From Mucinivorans sp036654415 (GTDB taxonomy: Bacteria; Bacteroidota; Bacteroidia; Bacteroidales; Rikenellaceae), in contig JAVVSB010000005.1 of NCBI GenBank assembly GCA_036654415.1, forward strand, positions 8,118 to 72,117: a stretch of DNA of 64,000 nt, in the 5' to 3' direction. A program made the translations under genes and the position numbers. Below are positions 25,578 through 34,653 of this stretch, piece by piece. Each line of letters starts with the position of its first letter. Position 1 is the first letter of the stretch. The notes under the pieces were generated by a model, which was not told the origin of the DNA, ran no database searches, and was given only the letters and a program-made list of their open reading frames with translations.

Positions 25578-26648
25578 ATGGACAAAAAATTTCCAGCAGG
25601 TGTACTCACAGGCGAAAAAGTAGGTCAATTATTTGCCTACGCAAAAGAAAAAGGATTTGCCATACCAGCAGTGAATGTTACTGGTACGGATACTATTAAT
25701 GCAGTTTTGGAAACTGCAGCAGCAGTTAATTCACCTGTTATCATTCAGCTAAGCAATGGTGGGGCTGCTTTCTATGCAGGTAAGGGTTGCAAATTAGAGG
25801 GTCAGGGTGCTGCCATTCTTGGTGGTATTTCGGCTGCTAAACATGTAAACACGGTAGCTTCCGCTTATGGTATTCCCGTAATTCTGCATACCGACCACGC
25901 TGCTAAAAAACTATTGCCTTGGATTGACGGTCTTTTAGATGCTTCCGAAAAACAATTTGCTGAAACAGGTACTCCTCTTTTTAGCTCTCATATGTTGGAC
26001 TTGAGCGAAGAACCTATTAAAGAAAACATCGCCATCTGCTCGAAGTACTTGGCTCGTATGGCCAAAATGGGTATGACTCTTGAGATTGAGCTTGGTATTA
26101 CTGGTGGTGAAGAAGATGGTGTTGACAATTCTCACGTAGACTCTTCTAAACTATATACTCAGCCTTCAGAGGTTGCTTATGCTTACGATGAGTTGCTCAA
26201 AATTTCGCCTAACTTCACCATCGCTGCTAGCTTTGGTAATGTACACGGTGTTTACAAACCAGGTAATGTGGTTTTGAATCCTAAGATTTTGGATGCTTCA
26301 CAGAAGTATATCCAGGAAAAAGACCAAACAAAATGCGCCAAACCAGTTAACTTCGTATTCCATGGTGGTTCTGGCTCATCGACGGCCGAAATTCGTGAGG
26401 CCATCGGCTATGGTGTTATCAAGATGAATCTTGACACTGATATGCAGTGGGCTTTCTGGGATGGTATTCGTGCATTCTACGTCAAGAACGAGGGCTATCT
26501 TCAGTCTCAGTTGGGCAATCCAGAAGGGGCAGACAAGCCTAACAAAAAATTCTACGACCCACGTGTTTGGTTGCGCAAGGGCGAAGAGTCGATTATTGTC
26601 CGTCTAAAACACAGTTTTGAGGATTTGAATTGCATCAACGTCCTTTAA
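25578..26648 (+). CDS. fbaA: Fructose-bisphosphate aldolase, class II
   Basis: Zinc-dependent aldolase of glycolysis and gluconeogenesis, 356 residues (class IIA size). The zinc and substrate motifs are VILHTDHAAKKLLPW, ELGITGGEEDGVDN, the His in FGNVHGVYKPGNV and the phosphate loop HGGSGSS. It is followed by a terminator-like hairpin and then by the PPi-dependent phosphofructokinase, so two consecutive glycolytic enzymes sit side by side. It is expected to be highly expressed, in keeping with its A/C-ending codons relative to neighbours. Confidence 0.95.
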   Translation: MDKKFPAGVLTGEKVGQLFAYAKEKGFAIPAVNVTGTDTINAVLETAAAVNSPVIIQLSNGGAAFYAGKGCKLEGQGAAILGGISAAKHVNTVASAYGIPVILHTDHAAKKLLPWIDGLLDASEKQFAETGTPLFSSHMLDLSEEPIKENIAICSKYLARMAKMGMTLEIELGITGGEEDGVDNSHVDSSKLYTQPSEVAYAYDELLKISPNFTIAASFGNVHGVYKPGNVVLNPKILDASQKYIQEKDQTKCAKPVNFVFHGGSGSSTAEIREAIGYGVIKMNLDTDMQWAFWDGIRAFYVKNEGYLQSQLGNPEGADKPNKKFYDPRVWLRKGEESIIVRLKHSFEDLNCINVL

Positions 26649-26657
26649 ATTAAAAGT

Positions 26658-26687
26658 AAAAGTGGTCTTTAATTGAAGGCCGCTTTT
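26658..26687 (+). terminator. Hairpin between aldolase and PFK genes
   Basis: A 12-pair stem (AAAAGTGGTCTT with AAGGCCGCTTTT, two G-T pairs) around a 6-base loop, followed by ATTTTG. It may terminate or attenuate transcription before the PFK gene. Confidence 0.7.
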
Positions 26688-26719
26688 ATTTTGAAATATT
26701 TTTTAATAAAAATAAAATT

Positions 26720-27949
26720 ATGAAACAAGCAATTGCAATTTTGACAGGTGGAGGTCCAGCTCCTGGTATGAACTCCGTAGTTGGCAGTGTAGCCAAGACT
26801 TTTCTTCAGAAGGGTTATCGTGTGATAGGTCTTCACGAGGGTTATTCAGGCCTTTTTGACCCAACCCCACGTACCACTGATATTGACTTTATGTTGGCCG
26901 ATGATATTTTTAATCGTGGTGGCTCTTTTCTTAAGATGAGTCGTTTTAAACCAACGCCTAAAAATTTTGAAGAGGATTTCAATCTTGATTTCTTTGTCAA
27001 CAATAATATCGTACTTTTGGTTACCGTTGGTGGTGACGATACAGCCTCTACGGCTAATCGTATTGCCAAATTCCTCGAAGCCAAGAGCTATCCTATTGCC
27101 AATATTCACGTACCCAAAACCATTGATAATGACCTTCCACTTCCAAGCAATACTCCTACCTTTGGGTACCAGTCTGCTCAGGCTCAGGGTACTATCATTG
27201 GTCGCACAGTCTACAACGATGCCCGTACTTCCGAGAATTGGTTTATTGTTGCTGCTATGGGGCGTTCGGCTGGCCACTTGGCCTTCGGTATCGGCACAGC
27301 TTGCCACTACCCAATGATTGTTATTCCCGAGATGTTCAATAAGACCGAAATTACGGTTGAAAAGATTGTAAATTTGGTGATTTCGGCCATTGTCAAGCGT
27401 AAAATGATGGGTATGAATTATGGTGCTGCCATCATCTCAGAAGGTGTTTTTCATGCCCTTTCAGACGAAGAGATTAAAAAATCTGGTGTTATTTTTAGTT
27501 ATGATGAACACGGCCACCCAGAGTTGGGTAAAGTTTCCAAGGCTCATATCTTCAATGAAATGATTGAAAATAAGCTTAAAATCTTGAATATTAAGGTTAA
27601 GAGTCGCCCAGTGGAAATTGGTTACGAGGTGCGTTGCCAAACCCCAATTGCTTATGACTTGGTTTACTGTTCTTTGTTGGGTATGGGAGTTTATAAGTTA
27701 TTCTCTGAGGGCAAGACGGGTTGTATGGTCTATGTCTCGCAGGCTGGTAATATCGAACCTTTATACCTGAAGGACCTTCAGGATGAAAATGGTAAGATTC
27801 CTCCTCGTTTGGTGGATGTTGACTCTCCACGTGTACAGTTGGTTGTGGAGAATATTCTCAACTACATCACCCCCGAGGACTACGACCGAGCCAAAATTTA
27901 TCTGCCTAATCCAGCAGAGTATGATTTGAAGAATATCCTTAACTGGTAA
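26720..27949 (+). CDS. pfp: Pyrophosphate-dependent phosphofructokinase
   Basis: Reversible 6-phosphofructokinase of 409 residues. The two residues that separate PPi- from ATP-users are visible: GGDDT near residue 104 (ATP enzymes have GGDGS/T) and PKTIDND near 132 (ATP enzymes have PGTIDND). The catalytic Asp in TIDND is present, as is AMGRSAGHLAFGIG. Using PPi saves ATP and makes the step reversible, which fits an anaerobe. No separate TAnnTTTG box is seen, so it may be read through from the aldolase gene past the hairpin. It ends at an exceptional 48-bp palindrome. Confidence 0.9.
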   Translation: MKQAIAILTGGGPAPGMNSVVGSVAKTFLQKGYRVIGLHEGYSGLFDPTPRTTDIDFMLADDIFNRGGSFLKMSRFKPTPKNFEEDFNLDFFVNNNIVLLVTVGGDDTASTANRIAKFLEAKSYPIANIHVPKTIDNDLPLPSNTPTFGYQSAQAQGTIIGRTVYNDARTSENWFIVAAMGRSAGHLAFGIGTACHYPMIVIPEMFNKTEITVEKIVNLVISAIVKRKMMGMNYGAAIISEGVFHALSDEEIKKSGVIFSYDEHGHPELGKVSKAHIFNEMIENKLKILNIKVKSRPVEIGYEVRCQTPIAYDLVYCSLLGMGVYKLFSEGKTGCMVYVSQAGNIEPLYLKDLQDENGKIPPRLVDVDSPRVQLVVENILNYITPEDYDRAKIYLPNPAEYDLKNILNW

Positions 27950-27964
27950 TTTTCTTCGTTTTCT

Positions 27965-28012
27965 AAAAACAGCTAGGCCATCGCAAGTACTTGCGATGGC
28001 CTAGCTGTTTTT
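27965..28012. terminator. Bidirectional terminator, 48-bp perfect palindrome
   Basis: Both 24-base halves are exact complements with no designed loop. The centre is GCAAGTACTTGC and the ends are A5 and T5. It separates the convergent PFK and gdhA genes. Confidence 0.96.
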
Positions 28013-28027
28013 ATACCAGATGTATTT

Positions 28028-29383
28028 CTACACTACACCCTGAGCCACCATGGCACTGGCTACCTTGCGGAAGCCAGCAATATTAGCCCCCTTGACGTAA
28101 TTAACATACCCATCTTCTTGAGTGCCATACTCCACGCATACGGCATGGATGCCACACATAATACCTCGTAGAGTTTGGTCTACCTTTTCGGGAGTCCATT
28201 TTATACGTTCAGAATTTTGAGTCATTTCCAATCCTGAGGTGGCTACGCCACCAGCGTTGCTGGCCTTACCTGGTGCAAAGAGCAGTTTGTTGCTTTGGAA
28301 GATATGGATAGCCTCGGGCGTAGATGGCATATTAGCCCCCTCTACCACACAGATACAACCGTTGTCGACCAACGTTTGTGCCTGGGCACCAGAAATCTCG
28401 TTCTGCGTGGCGCATGGCATAGCTATATCGCACTTAATGCCCCATGGGCGCTCGCCTTTGAAGTATTTTGCTGACGGATATTGAGTGGCGTAGTCGGATA
28501 TACGACCGCGGAAAATGTTTTTAAGTTCAAAAATATAGTCCAACTTTTCGGGAGAGATACCATCAGCATCATATATATATCCGCTGGAGTCTGACATAGT
28601 GACTACTTTTCCACCCAGTTCGGTCATCTTTTGAACCGCATATTGGGCCACGTTACCCGAGCCCGAAATCACCACTGTCTTGCCAGCTATGGAATCTGAT
28701 TTTAGTGCTAACATCTGTTCAGCAAAGTAGCTAGCTCCATAACCTGTGGCTTCGGGGCGAAGTGGTGAGCCACCCCAATCGATGCCCTTGCCTGTGAAAG
28801 TGCCCGTAAATTCGTTACGTAGACGTTTGTACTGACCATACATATAACCTATTTCACGGCCTCCCACGCCTATATCGCCAGCTGGCACATCGGTGAATTG
28901 ACCTATGTGTCGTTGCAATTCGGTGGCAAACGATTGGCAAAAGTGCATAACCTCAGTATCGGATTTACCTTTGGGGTTAAAGTCCGACCCTCCTTTGCCA
29001 CCACCCATAGGCAGTGTGGTGAGTGCGTTTTTAAAGGTCTGTTCAAAGGCCAAGAATTTTAGAATCGAAAGGTTGACCGATGGGTGGAATCGTATACCAC
29101 CTTTGTATGGGCCTATGGCCGAATTCATCTGGATGCGATAGCCGCGGTTGATTTGAACTTGCCCCGCGTCATTGAGCCACGGTACACGAAACATAATTAC
29201 ACGTTCAGGCTCGGTTATGCGCTCCATTATTCTGAGCTTTTGAAGTTCTGGACTCTGGGAGATATATTCTGACACAGATTCTGCTACTTCGTGCACGGCT
29301 TGTAAAAATTCTGGTTCATTGGGATTACGATTCTCGACAAAAACCATAAATTCGTCGAGCCATTGTTGTGCTTGTTGATTCAT
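28028..29383 (-). CDS. gdhA: Glutamate dehydrogenase (hexameric, NADP type)
   Basis: Interconverts 2-oxoglutarate plus ammonia and glutamate. The 451 residues match the 450-residue hexameric family. The catalytic Lys motif is LPMGGGKGGSDFNPKGKSD, the Rossmann motif is VISGSGNVAQYA, and SNAGGVATSGLEM marks the C-terminal half. The coenzyme is judged by the family resemblance only. The promoter box at 29564-29571 leaves an unusually long leader of roughly 175 bases, which may carry post-transcriptional control, though I see no known riboswitch. Confidence 0.94.
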   Translation of the reverse strand: MNQQAQQWLDEFMVFVENRNPNEPEFLQAVHEVAESVSEYISQSPELQKLRIMERITEPERVIMFRVPWLNDAGQVQINRGYRIQMNSAIGPYKGGIRFHPSVNLSILKFLAFEQTFKNALTTLPMGGGKGGSDFNPKGKSDTEVMHFCQSFATELQRHIGQFTDVPAGDIGVGGREIGYMYGQYKRLRNEFTGTFTGKGIDWGGSPLRPEATGYGASYFAEQMLALKSDSIAGKTVVISGSGNVAQYAVQKMTELGGKVVTMSDSSGYIYDADGISPEKLDYIFELKNIFRGRISDYATQYPSAKYFKGERPWGIKCDIAMPCATQNEISGAQAQTLVDNGCICVVEGANMPSTPEAIHIFQSNKLLFAPGKASNAGGVATSGLEMTQNSERIKWTPEKVDQTLRGIMCGIHAVCVEYGTQEDGYVNYVKGANIAGFRKVASAMVAQGVV

Positions 29384-29563
29384 ATTAGATGTAAATTATG
29401 AGTTTTAAGCCCGAAGATGAGAACTAGTCGAATTATCAATTTTTAAGTTTCTCTTATAGTTGTGCTTATAATTGAAAGCAAAATGAGATAATTGATAAAA
29501 ATTTTGCGTTGCTTCCACAAAAACAGGTAACTCGCGCTCTCCTTTAGCGAACTTCTTATGGAG

Positions 29564-29571
29564 CAAAGGTA
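29564..29571 (-). promoter_or_regulatory. -7 box of gdhA
   Basis: CAAAGGTA on the plus strand, TACCTTTG on the minus strand, between the aminotransferase stop and gdhA. It implies a leader of about 175 bases. Confidence 0.55.
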
Positions 29572-29616
29572 AAAAAAACTCTTAAAAATCACGACAGCAA
29601 TATGAAAAATTTCGCA

Positions 29617-30816
29617 TTAAATCATCTTGGAGTAGCTTTTAAGTGCTTCGCTCAAAACTTTCATAGCTACCTTGAGCTCATCCAGTTCCAAGACGTAGGC
29701 CAAACGCACTTCTGTTTGGGGACAGGTCTGTGGATTGCTGTAAAACCCTTGTGCTGGGGCCAACATCACCGTTGCTCCTTGAAAAGAGTACTCTTCTAGG
29801 AGCCATTGACAAAAGCGGTCGGCATTATCTATGGGTAGAGAGGCGATGGCATAGAAGGCTCCACAGGGCATAGGACAAATCACCCCATCCATTTGTTGCA
29901 GTGCCTGTATCATATAGTTACGGCGTGAAACATACTTGGCTTTAACATCCTCGTAGTAGCTTCGTGGTGCACTGAGAGCCGCTTGTGCGGCCACTTGCCC
30001 CAGGTAGGGGGCACAGAGCCGAGCCTGTCCCATACGCAGTATGGCGTCCATAACCTCTGCATTACGTGAGACCACAGCCCCCACGCGTACCCCACACATT
30101 GAGTATCTTTTGCTGGATGAATCAATTAGTATCACATTTTTATCAACCCCCTGAAGGCTTAAGACAGAATGTTGTACACGGTTATCGTAACAAAAATCGC
30201 TGTAGACCTCGTCTGACATCAAAAAGATATCATGTTTGAGGACCAAATCTCTAAGCGAGAGCATCTCTTCCTGCGAGTAAAGGTAGCCCGTTGGATTGTT
30301 GGGGTTACAGATAAGTATGGCACGTGTGGCTGGGGTGATTAACTTTTCAAGTTGGGCAATGGGTGGCAAAGCAAAGTTCTCCTCAATACGCGATGTTACT
30401 GGCACAATTTTGACTTGTGCCTCGATGGCGAAGCTATTGTAGTTGGCGTAATAGGGCTCTGGTACTATGATTTCATCACCAGGGTTGCAAACAGCTAACA
30501 TAGAAAGTAGTATGGCCTCAGAACCACCAGTGGTCACTACAATATTGGTGTAATCCACCATTTTGCCTTGTGCACAATAGAAGGTGGCCAAGGCTCGACG
30601 ATAACTCTCAATACCTGCCGAATGAGTGTATTCAATAACCTTTTCATCCAAATTCCGTATAGCCTCCATCGCTAGCTCTGGGGTGTGAATATCGGGCTGG
30701 CCTATATTCAGATGGTATACTTTGATACCACGTCTTTTAGCCTCTTCGGCAAAGGGAACTAATTTACGAATTGGAGAGGCTGGAATCACCTGACCTGTTT
30801 TTGATATTTCAGGCAT
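29617..30816 (-). CDS. Pyridoxal-phosphate aminotransferase, class I/II
   Basis: Fold-type I aminotransferase of 399 residues. Motifs are VYHLNIGQPDIHTPE near the N-terminus, NPNNPTGYLYS, DEVYSDF and the PLP lysine in SSSKRYSMCGVRVG. The family covers aspartate, aromatic and related transaminases. The exact amino acid is undecided. It could supply the transamination step missing from the Phe/Tyr operon at 34666-37424, as many Bacteroidota carry an aminotransferase inside that operon and this one does not. It is divergent from pssA with -7 boxes 8 bases apart. Confidence 0.87.
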   Translation of the reverse strand: MPEISKTGQVIPASPIRKLVPFAEEAKRRGIKVYHLNIGQPDIHTPELAMEAIRNLDEKVIEYTHSAGIESYRRALATFYCAQGKMVDYTNIVVTTGGSEAILLSMLAVCNPGDEIIVPEPYYANYNSFAIEAQVKIVPVTSRIEENFALPPIAQLEKLITPATRAILICNPNNPTGYLYSQEEMLSLRDLVLKHDIFLMSDEVYSDFCYDNRVQHSVLSLQGVDKNVILIDSSSKRYSMCGVRVGAVVSRNAEVMDAILRMGQARLCAPYLGQVAAQAALSAPRSYYEDVKAKYVSRRNYMIQALQQMDGVICPMPCGAFYAIASLPIDNADRFCQWLLEEYSFQGATVMLAPAQGFYSNPQTCPQTEVRLAYVLELDELKVAMKVLSEALKSYSKMI

Positions 30817-30939
30817 AGCTTATTTTGTTGTTTGGAATCCATACTACCCTCATTAGCACCATCTCCCTTCTGAGTAGAGTGTCCCAAATGTGGTCTGAAA
30901 GAACCAATTACGATAATTTTTATTATATTTCTGACGTAA

Positions 30940-30947
30940 CAAATGTA
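30940..30947 (-). promoter_or_regulatory. -7 box of the aminotransferase gene
   Basis: CAAATGTA on the plus strand, TACATTTG on the minus strand, 8 bases from the pssA -7 box. The leader is about 115 bases. Confidence 0.5.
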
Positions 30948-30955
30948 ATGTTTTT

Positions 30956-30963
30956 TATCTTTG
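30956..30963 (+). promoter_or_regulatory. -7 box of pssA
   Basis: TATCTTTG, 24 bases before the pssA ATG. Confidence 0.6.
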
Positions 30964-30987
30964 TAAAATAATTAAAAGACTGTTTTT

Positions 30988-31686
30988 ATGAAGAATTTTT
31001 ACAGTTGGATACCCAACGCTTTGACCTCGTGCAACTTACTATGCGGTTGTTTAGCTATTACTTTTGTTTTGGATGGCTCTTTCGAGTTGGCTTTTTGGGC
31101 TGTGATGGTCGCTGCCATCTTTGATTTTTTCGATGGGCTTGTTGCCAGAATGCTTAAAGCTTATTCTCCTTTGGGGGCTGATTTGGATTCACTGGCCGAT
31201 ATGGTGAGTTTTGGTGTGGCACCAGCTATGGCTGTCTTTGCGCTTATGCAGGGTGCCACAGGGGCCATTACCTATCTTAATTATTGTGCATTTTTGTTGG
31301 CTGTCTTTGCGGCACTGCGCTTGGCTAAATTTAACATCGACACGCGTCAGAGCGAGGAGTTTAGAGGTCTTCCAACTCCAGCTATGTCTATGTTTTTCAT
31401 GTCATTGGCTGTTGTCTATGGCGATATATGTGGTGCCAATTCTCTATTTGGAGCCTCTATTTTGGGTTCTTTGGTAGCCCTGTTTTGCGGATTGATGGTG
31501 TGCGATATGCCTATGTTTAGTTTTAAGTTTAAAACTTTTTCAATCAAAAAAAATCTGCTTAGATACATTTTTGCCATCATTTCCGTTATAATAATCGTTT
31601 GGTTTTCTATTGCAGGTGTGGCTATCGTGATTTTGATATATATCTTGATTGCTATGACGTTAGCTGTACTGAAAGCTATGAAATAG
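30988..31686 (+). CDS. pssA: CDP-diacylglycerol--serine O-phosphatidyltransferase
   Basis: Membrane enzyme of 232 residues that makes phosphatidylserine, the precursor of phosphatidylethanolamine. The CDP-alcohol phosphotransferase signature is complete: FFDGLVARMLKAYSPLGADLDSLADMVSFG, in the spacing DG-x2-AR-x8-G-x3-D-x3-D (about 48-70). Several hydrophobic helices follow. No phosphatidylserine decarboxylase gene is adjacent. It has its own promoter, and the porin gene downstream has another. Confidence 0.93.
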   Translation: MKNFYSWIPNALTSCNLLCGCLAITFVLDGSFELAFWAVMVAAIFDFFDGLVARMLKAYSPLGADLDSLADMVSFGVAPAMAVFALMQGATGAITYLNYCAFLLAVFAALRLAKFNIDTRQSEEFRGLPTPAMSMFFMSLAVVYGDICGANSLFGASILGSLVALFCGLMVCDMPMFSFKFKTFSIKKNLLRYIFAIISVIIIVWFSIAGVAIVILIYILIAMTLAVLKAMK

Positions 31687-31707
31687 CTAGTTATTAAAAA
31701 ATTTGCG

Positions 31708-31715
31708 TATCTTTG
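31708..31715 (+). promoter_or_regulatory. -7 box of the Porin_10-type gene
   Basis: TATCTTTG, 18 bases before the ATG at 31734. Confidence 0.6.
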
Positions 31716-31733
31716 TCCCCGAAGATTGATTGA

Positions 31734-33812
31734 ATGTTGAACAAAATAATAGTACGGCGTGCGTTTTTACTTTCGCTGCTCTTGGTGGGCAGTGTGTTTT
31801 GTCGAGCACAAGTTACGCCACCAGGTTTTGGCCAGATGGGCAACAATATTCCAGGGCAACAGATTGGTTATCAGAATCAAAATCCGAGTGGGACCATTGA
31901 TAACAATGCCAAAAAAGTGGAGGATACCACCAGCAAAAAGAAACGTTTGCGAAAGCCTTTGGAGTCGTTCTATTTTGACGATTCGCTCCGAGCCACACGC
32001 ATTTTTGCGTGGTCGGTCAATCCAGCTTTCAACGATGTGACTCGCAAATTGGTAGATACGCTCCTTGACAGTTTTCAGGTTGATTATGGTTTTCAACGTT
32101 ATGGTGTAGGACAGGCTTCGTTGGGTAATTTAGGTGGAGCCACCATTCCGCTGGACTATTTTCAACGGCCCAATTACAGCAATTTTTCATTTGTGCAGGC
32201 TTGGGATAGCTTTATTATGACTCCTGAGCGAGTGCTTTTTTATAATGCAAAGGTGCCTTATTCCCGTTTAAGTTACGAGATGTCGGGGCAGACAAAATTA
32301 GAGGAGCAGTTACTCCATTTTGTTATCTCGCATAATATATCACCTTCAACAACGGCTCATTTGGTCTACCAGGCCGATGGTACAAAGGGGATGTATATGA
32401 ATCAAAAGGCTTTGGATAGGTATTTTATGGTCAATGTGGCCCATACAGGTAAACGCTATGCCATCCATGGAGGCTATATCTACAACCACGGTAATGTGGA
32501 CGAGAATGGGGGGATAAAAAACGACAGAGAGATTACTGATACTATTTTGCCCTCAACCGATAGGGTGGCTGTGTGGCTCAAAAACGCCAACAATACCTAC
32601 CGTGGTCATACATTTTGGTGGACACAATCTTACGGTATTCCGCTGCGTAAGCAACGAGAGCAAGAACTTACCATTCAAAAGATACCAACCATATACATAG
32701 GTCAATCTTTTGACTACACCATATTTAAGAAAGTCTATACAGCTAAGGGTGATACGGCCCTCTTTAAAAAGACATATATCAGTGAAGACAATAGTTACGA
32801 CTCTATTTCACAAACTCTGGCCGATGTAAAGTTCTTTGCCCAGATTCAGCCCTATAACCGAGATGGTGTCTTGGGGTTGATTTCGGCAGGTATAGGTAGT
32901 GAGTTTGCCACTTACTACAACGAGGTGCCCACAAACTACCAGAATCAGTATGGTCAGGGTGGTCGCCAGAATCGTAATTCGACCTATATTTATGGTGGGG
33001 TTAACGGCAAGGTTAGTAAATACCTTGATTGGCAGGCCAATGTGAAGTATTATTTACTTGGTTACCGGAGTCAAGATTTTTCGGCCACTGGTGCTTTACG
33101 TTTAAGTGCTTATATTAAAAAGAAGCCTTTAACGCTTGACGTTGGGGCAACCTTCTCGCTCACTACGCCCGATTTTTGGGCGCAAAGCTACTTCTCGAAC
33201 CACTATGCGTGGTCGAATGCTTTCACCAAAGAGAGCATTATGAACCTCACGGCCAAATTTTCGGTTCCATCGTGGGGACTCTACATTGGCGGCGAATATT
33301 CGATACTTGGCAACAAGGTATACTATGATGGTAATTGTATGCCAGTTCAGAGTTCTGCTGCGGTATCAGTATTGGGGTTGTATCTACAAAAAGATTTTCG
33401 CGCAGGCGGATTTCATTTTAATCACAGGGTGCTCGCTCAGTTTAGTAGTGCCCAAGAGGTGGTACCGGTTCCTCTATTGAGTGCTTATCTGAGTTACTAT
33501 TTCAATTTTGCGGTTGTTAAAAATGTGCTCTCGATGAATGTGGGTATTGATGGTCGGTATAATACACGTTATTATGCCCCTGGATATAACCCTTCAACGG
33601 CGCGGTTTTTCAACCAAAGAGAGAAACAACTCGGTAATTACCCATACTTAGACGCCTTTGTGTCGGCTAAGTGGAAGAGACTCCGTATTTTGCTTAAATT
33701 GCAACACTTCAATGCCAACTTGTTGGGTAATCAGGAGTATTTTCAAGTGCTCCACTATCCTCAGAACCGCATGATGTTCAAAATAGGTATCTCTTGGTCT
33801 TTTTATAACTAA
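31734..33812 (+). CDS. Putative outer-membrane porin (Porin_10-like)
   Basis: Large predicted beta-barrel of 692 residues of the putative-porin type common in Bacteroidota. A signal peptide ends near SVFCRAQ. The next 60 residues are low-complexity and Gly/Gln/Asn-rich (GQMGNNIPGQQIGYQNQNP), followed by a basic patch KKKRLRK. The remainder is alternating aromatic strands and ends in KIGISWSFYN. The family's early motif WSVNPAFNDVTRKLVDTLLDSFQVDYG-like region is present at about 95-120. The substrate is unknown. A lytic transglycosylase gene follows after 40 bases. Confidence 0.82.
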   Translation: MLNKIIVRRAFLLSLLLVGSVFCRAQVTPPGFGQMGNNIPGQQIGYQNQNPSGTIDNNAKKVEDTTSKKKRLRKPLESFYFDDSLRATRIFAWSVNPAFNDVTRKLVDTLLDSFQVDYGFQRYGVGQASLGNLGGATIPLDYFQRPNYSNFSFVQAWDSFIMTPERVLFYNAKVPYSRLSYEMSGQTKLEEQLLHFVISHNISPSTTAHLVYQADGTKGMYMNQKALDRYFMVNVAHTGKRYAIHGGYIYNHGNVDENGGIKNDREITDTILPSTDRVAVWLKNANNTYRGHTFWWTQSYGIPLRKQREQELTIQKIPTIYIGQSFDYTIFKKVYTAKGDTALFKKTYISEDNSYDSISQTLADVKFFAQIQPYNRDGVLGLISAGIGSEFATYYNEVPTNYQNQYGQGGRQNRNSTYIYGGVNGKVSKYLDWQANVKYYLLGYRSQDFSATGALRLSAYIKKKPLTLDVGATFSLTTPDFWAQSYFSNHYAWSNAFTKESIMNLTAKFSVPSWGLYIGGEYSILGNKVYYDGNCMPVQSSAAVSVLGLYLQKDFRAGGFHFNHRVLAQFSSAQEVVPVPLLSAYLSYYFNFAVVKNVLSMNVGIDGRYNTRYYAPGYNPSTARFFNQREKQLGNYPYLDAFVSAKWKRLRILLKLQHFNANLLGNQEYFQVLHYPQNRMMFKIGISWSFYN

Positions 33813-33852
33813 ACTGTAGCAAAGGAGGCTGGCCCGATCAAATTTCATTCAT

Positions 33853-34470
33853 ATGAATTTTACAACAAAAAAAGTATTAACAGTTGTTCTAATTTCTTTA
33901 TTTGCCGAGTTTACCTTTATTGGCTGTTCTCATCGCTCAGATGATGCGATGTTGCAGTTGGAAAAGGATGCTCAGGATGGTGGTGTGTTGGTTTCGGAGT
34001 TTGATCCAATTATGCGCCGTGCTGCTTCTGTGGCCGACATGGATTGGTTATTGCTCAGTGCCATTGCTCATACCGAATCACGTTTTCAAAGTGATGTTCG
34101 CTCCTCGGTTGGAGCCATCGGGATTATGCAGGTGATGCCTTCGGTGGCACGGAGTTTTGGTGTTTCGCCAGAGGAGGCTAAAAATGCCGAGGTTAATGTG
34201 GCATTGGCCATTAGGGTCCTCAAAAGTTCGGAACAGGGCTTGCGACTTAATGCAGCCTCGGAACGCGACCGTATTAGTATTATTTTGGCTTGTTATAACA
34301 ATGGTATCGGTAATGTGCTGGAGGCTCGCCGTCGTGCGGCTCAGGCAGGTGTTGACCATAATAACTGGCAGCAACTCAAAAAGTTCGCTCCAATTAGTGG
34401 CACCCAAACGCCAGCTTTTGTTAACCAAGTTTTACAAAAATGGGAAGAATATAAAAAAATGTATAGTTAA
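33853..34470 (+). CDS. Lytic transglycosylase lipoprotein (SLT domain)
   Basis: Peptidoglycan-cutting enzyme of 205 residues. The signal peptide ends in a lipobox (TFIGCS), so it is probably anchored to a membrane facing the periplasm. The SLT goose-lysozyme-like domain shows the catalytic Glu in AIAHTESRFQ, GAIGIMQVMPSVA, and ACYNNGIGNVLEA in place of the usual AYNAG motif. The short MltF-like form lacks the solute-binding domain. It is probably co-transcribed with the porin gene before it, since no promoter box is visible in the 40-base gap. Confidence 0.9.
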   Translation: MNFTTKKVLTVVLISLFAEFTFIGCSHRSDDAMLQLEKDAQDGGVLVSEFDPIMRRAASVADMDWLLLSAIAHTESRFQSDVRSSVGAIGIMQVMPSVARSFGVSPEEAKNAEVNVALAIRVLKSSEQGLRLNAASERDRISIILACYNNGIGNVLEARRRAAQAGVDHNNWQQLKKFAPISGTQTPAFVNQVLQKWEEYKKMYS

Positions 34471-34485
34471 TTAATTTTTTTTATA

Positions 34486-34493
34486 TACCTTTG
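34486..34493 (+). promoter_or_regulatory. -7 box of the aromatic amino acid operon
   Basis: TACCTTTG, 16 bases after the transglycosylase stop and 20 bases before the leader-peptide ATG. It places transcription start near 34499. Confidence 0.7.
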
Positions 34494-34513
34494 TCCAAAC
34501 AAAACAGGAACAG

Positions 34514-34591
34514 ATGAAACTATCTTCTTTATATTCGTATTCCTTTTACTTCTTTTATCAAGGAGCGTGTGGTCGTATGAGTATAAATTAG
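34514..34591 (+). CDS. Phe/Tyr-rich attenuator leader peptide
   Basis: A 25-codon open frame, ATG to TAG, between the promoter and a terminator hairpin. Residues 7-15 read YSYSFYFFY, that is seven aromatic residues out of nine (four Tyr, three Phe). The next genes make exactly these two amino acids. Ribosomes stalling on these codons when charged Phe- or Tyr-tRNA is scarce would leave GGTCG (34571-34575) free to pair with CGACC (34625-34629) in the 5' arm of the terminator. This is the classic leader-peptide attenuation layout. The peptide has no resemblance to any functional protein. Confidence 0.87.
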   Translation: MKLSSLYSYSFYFFYQGACGRMSIN

Positions 34592-34618
34592 TTAGCTACA
34601 ATACTAACAAATAATTAC

Positions 34619-34653
34619 AAAAGCCGACCTTCATTACAAGGGTCGGCTTTTTT
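34619..34653 (+). terminator. Attenuator terminator of the Phe/Tyr operon
   Basis: Stem AAAAGCCGACC (34619-34629) with GGTCGGCTTTT (34641-34651), extendable by a T-G and a T-A pair, then T residues to 34653. It lies between the leader stop and the pheA ATG at 34666, so readthrough is required for expression of the operon. Confidence 0.93.

Noticed and set aside
29384..29563. Riboswitch in the long gdhA leader
   Set aside because: I see no recognisable conserved core or terminator hairpin; only the length is unusual.
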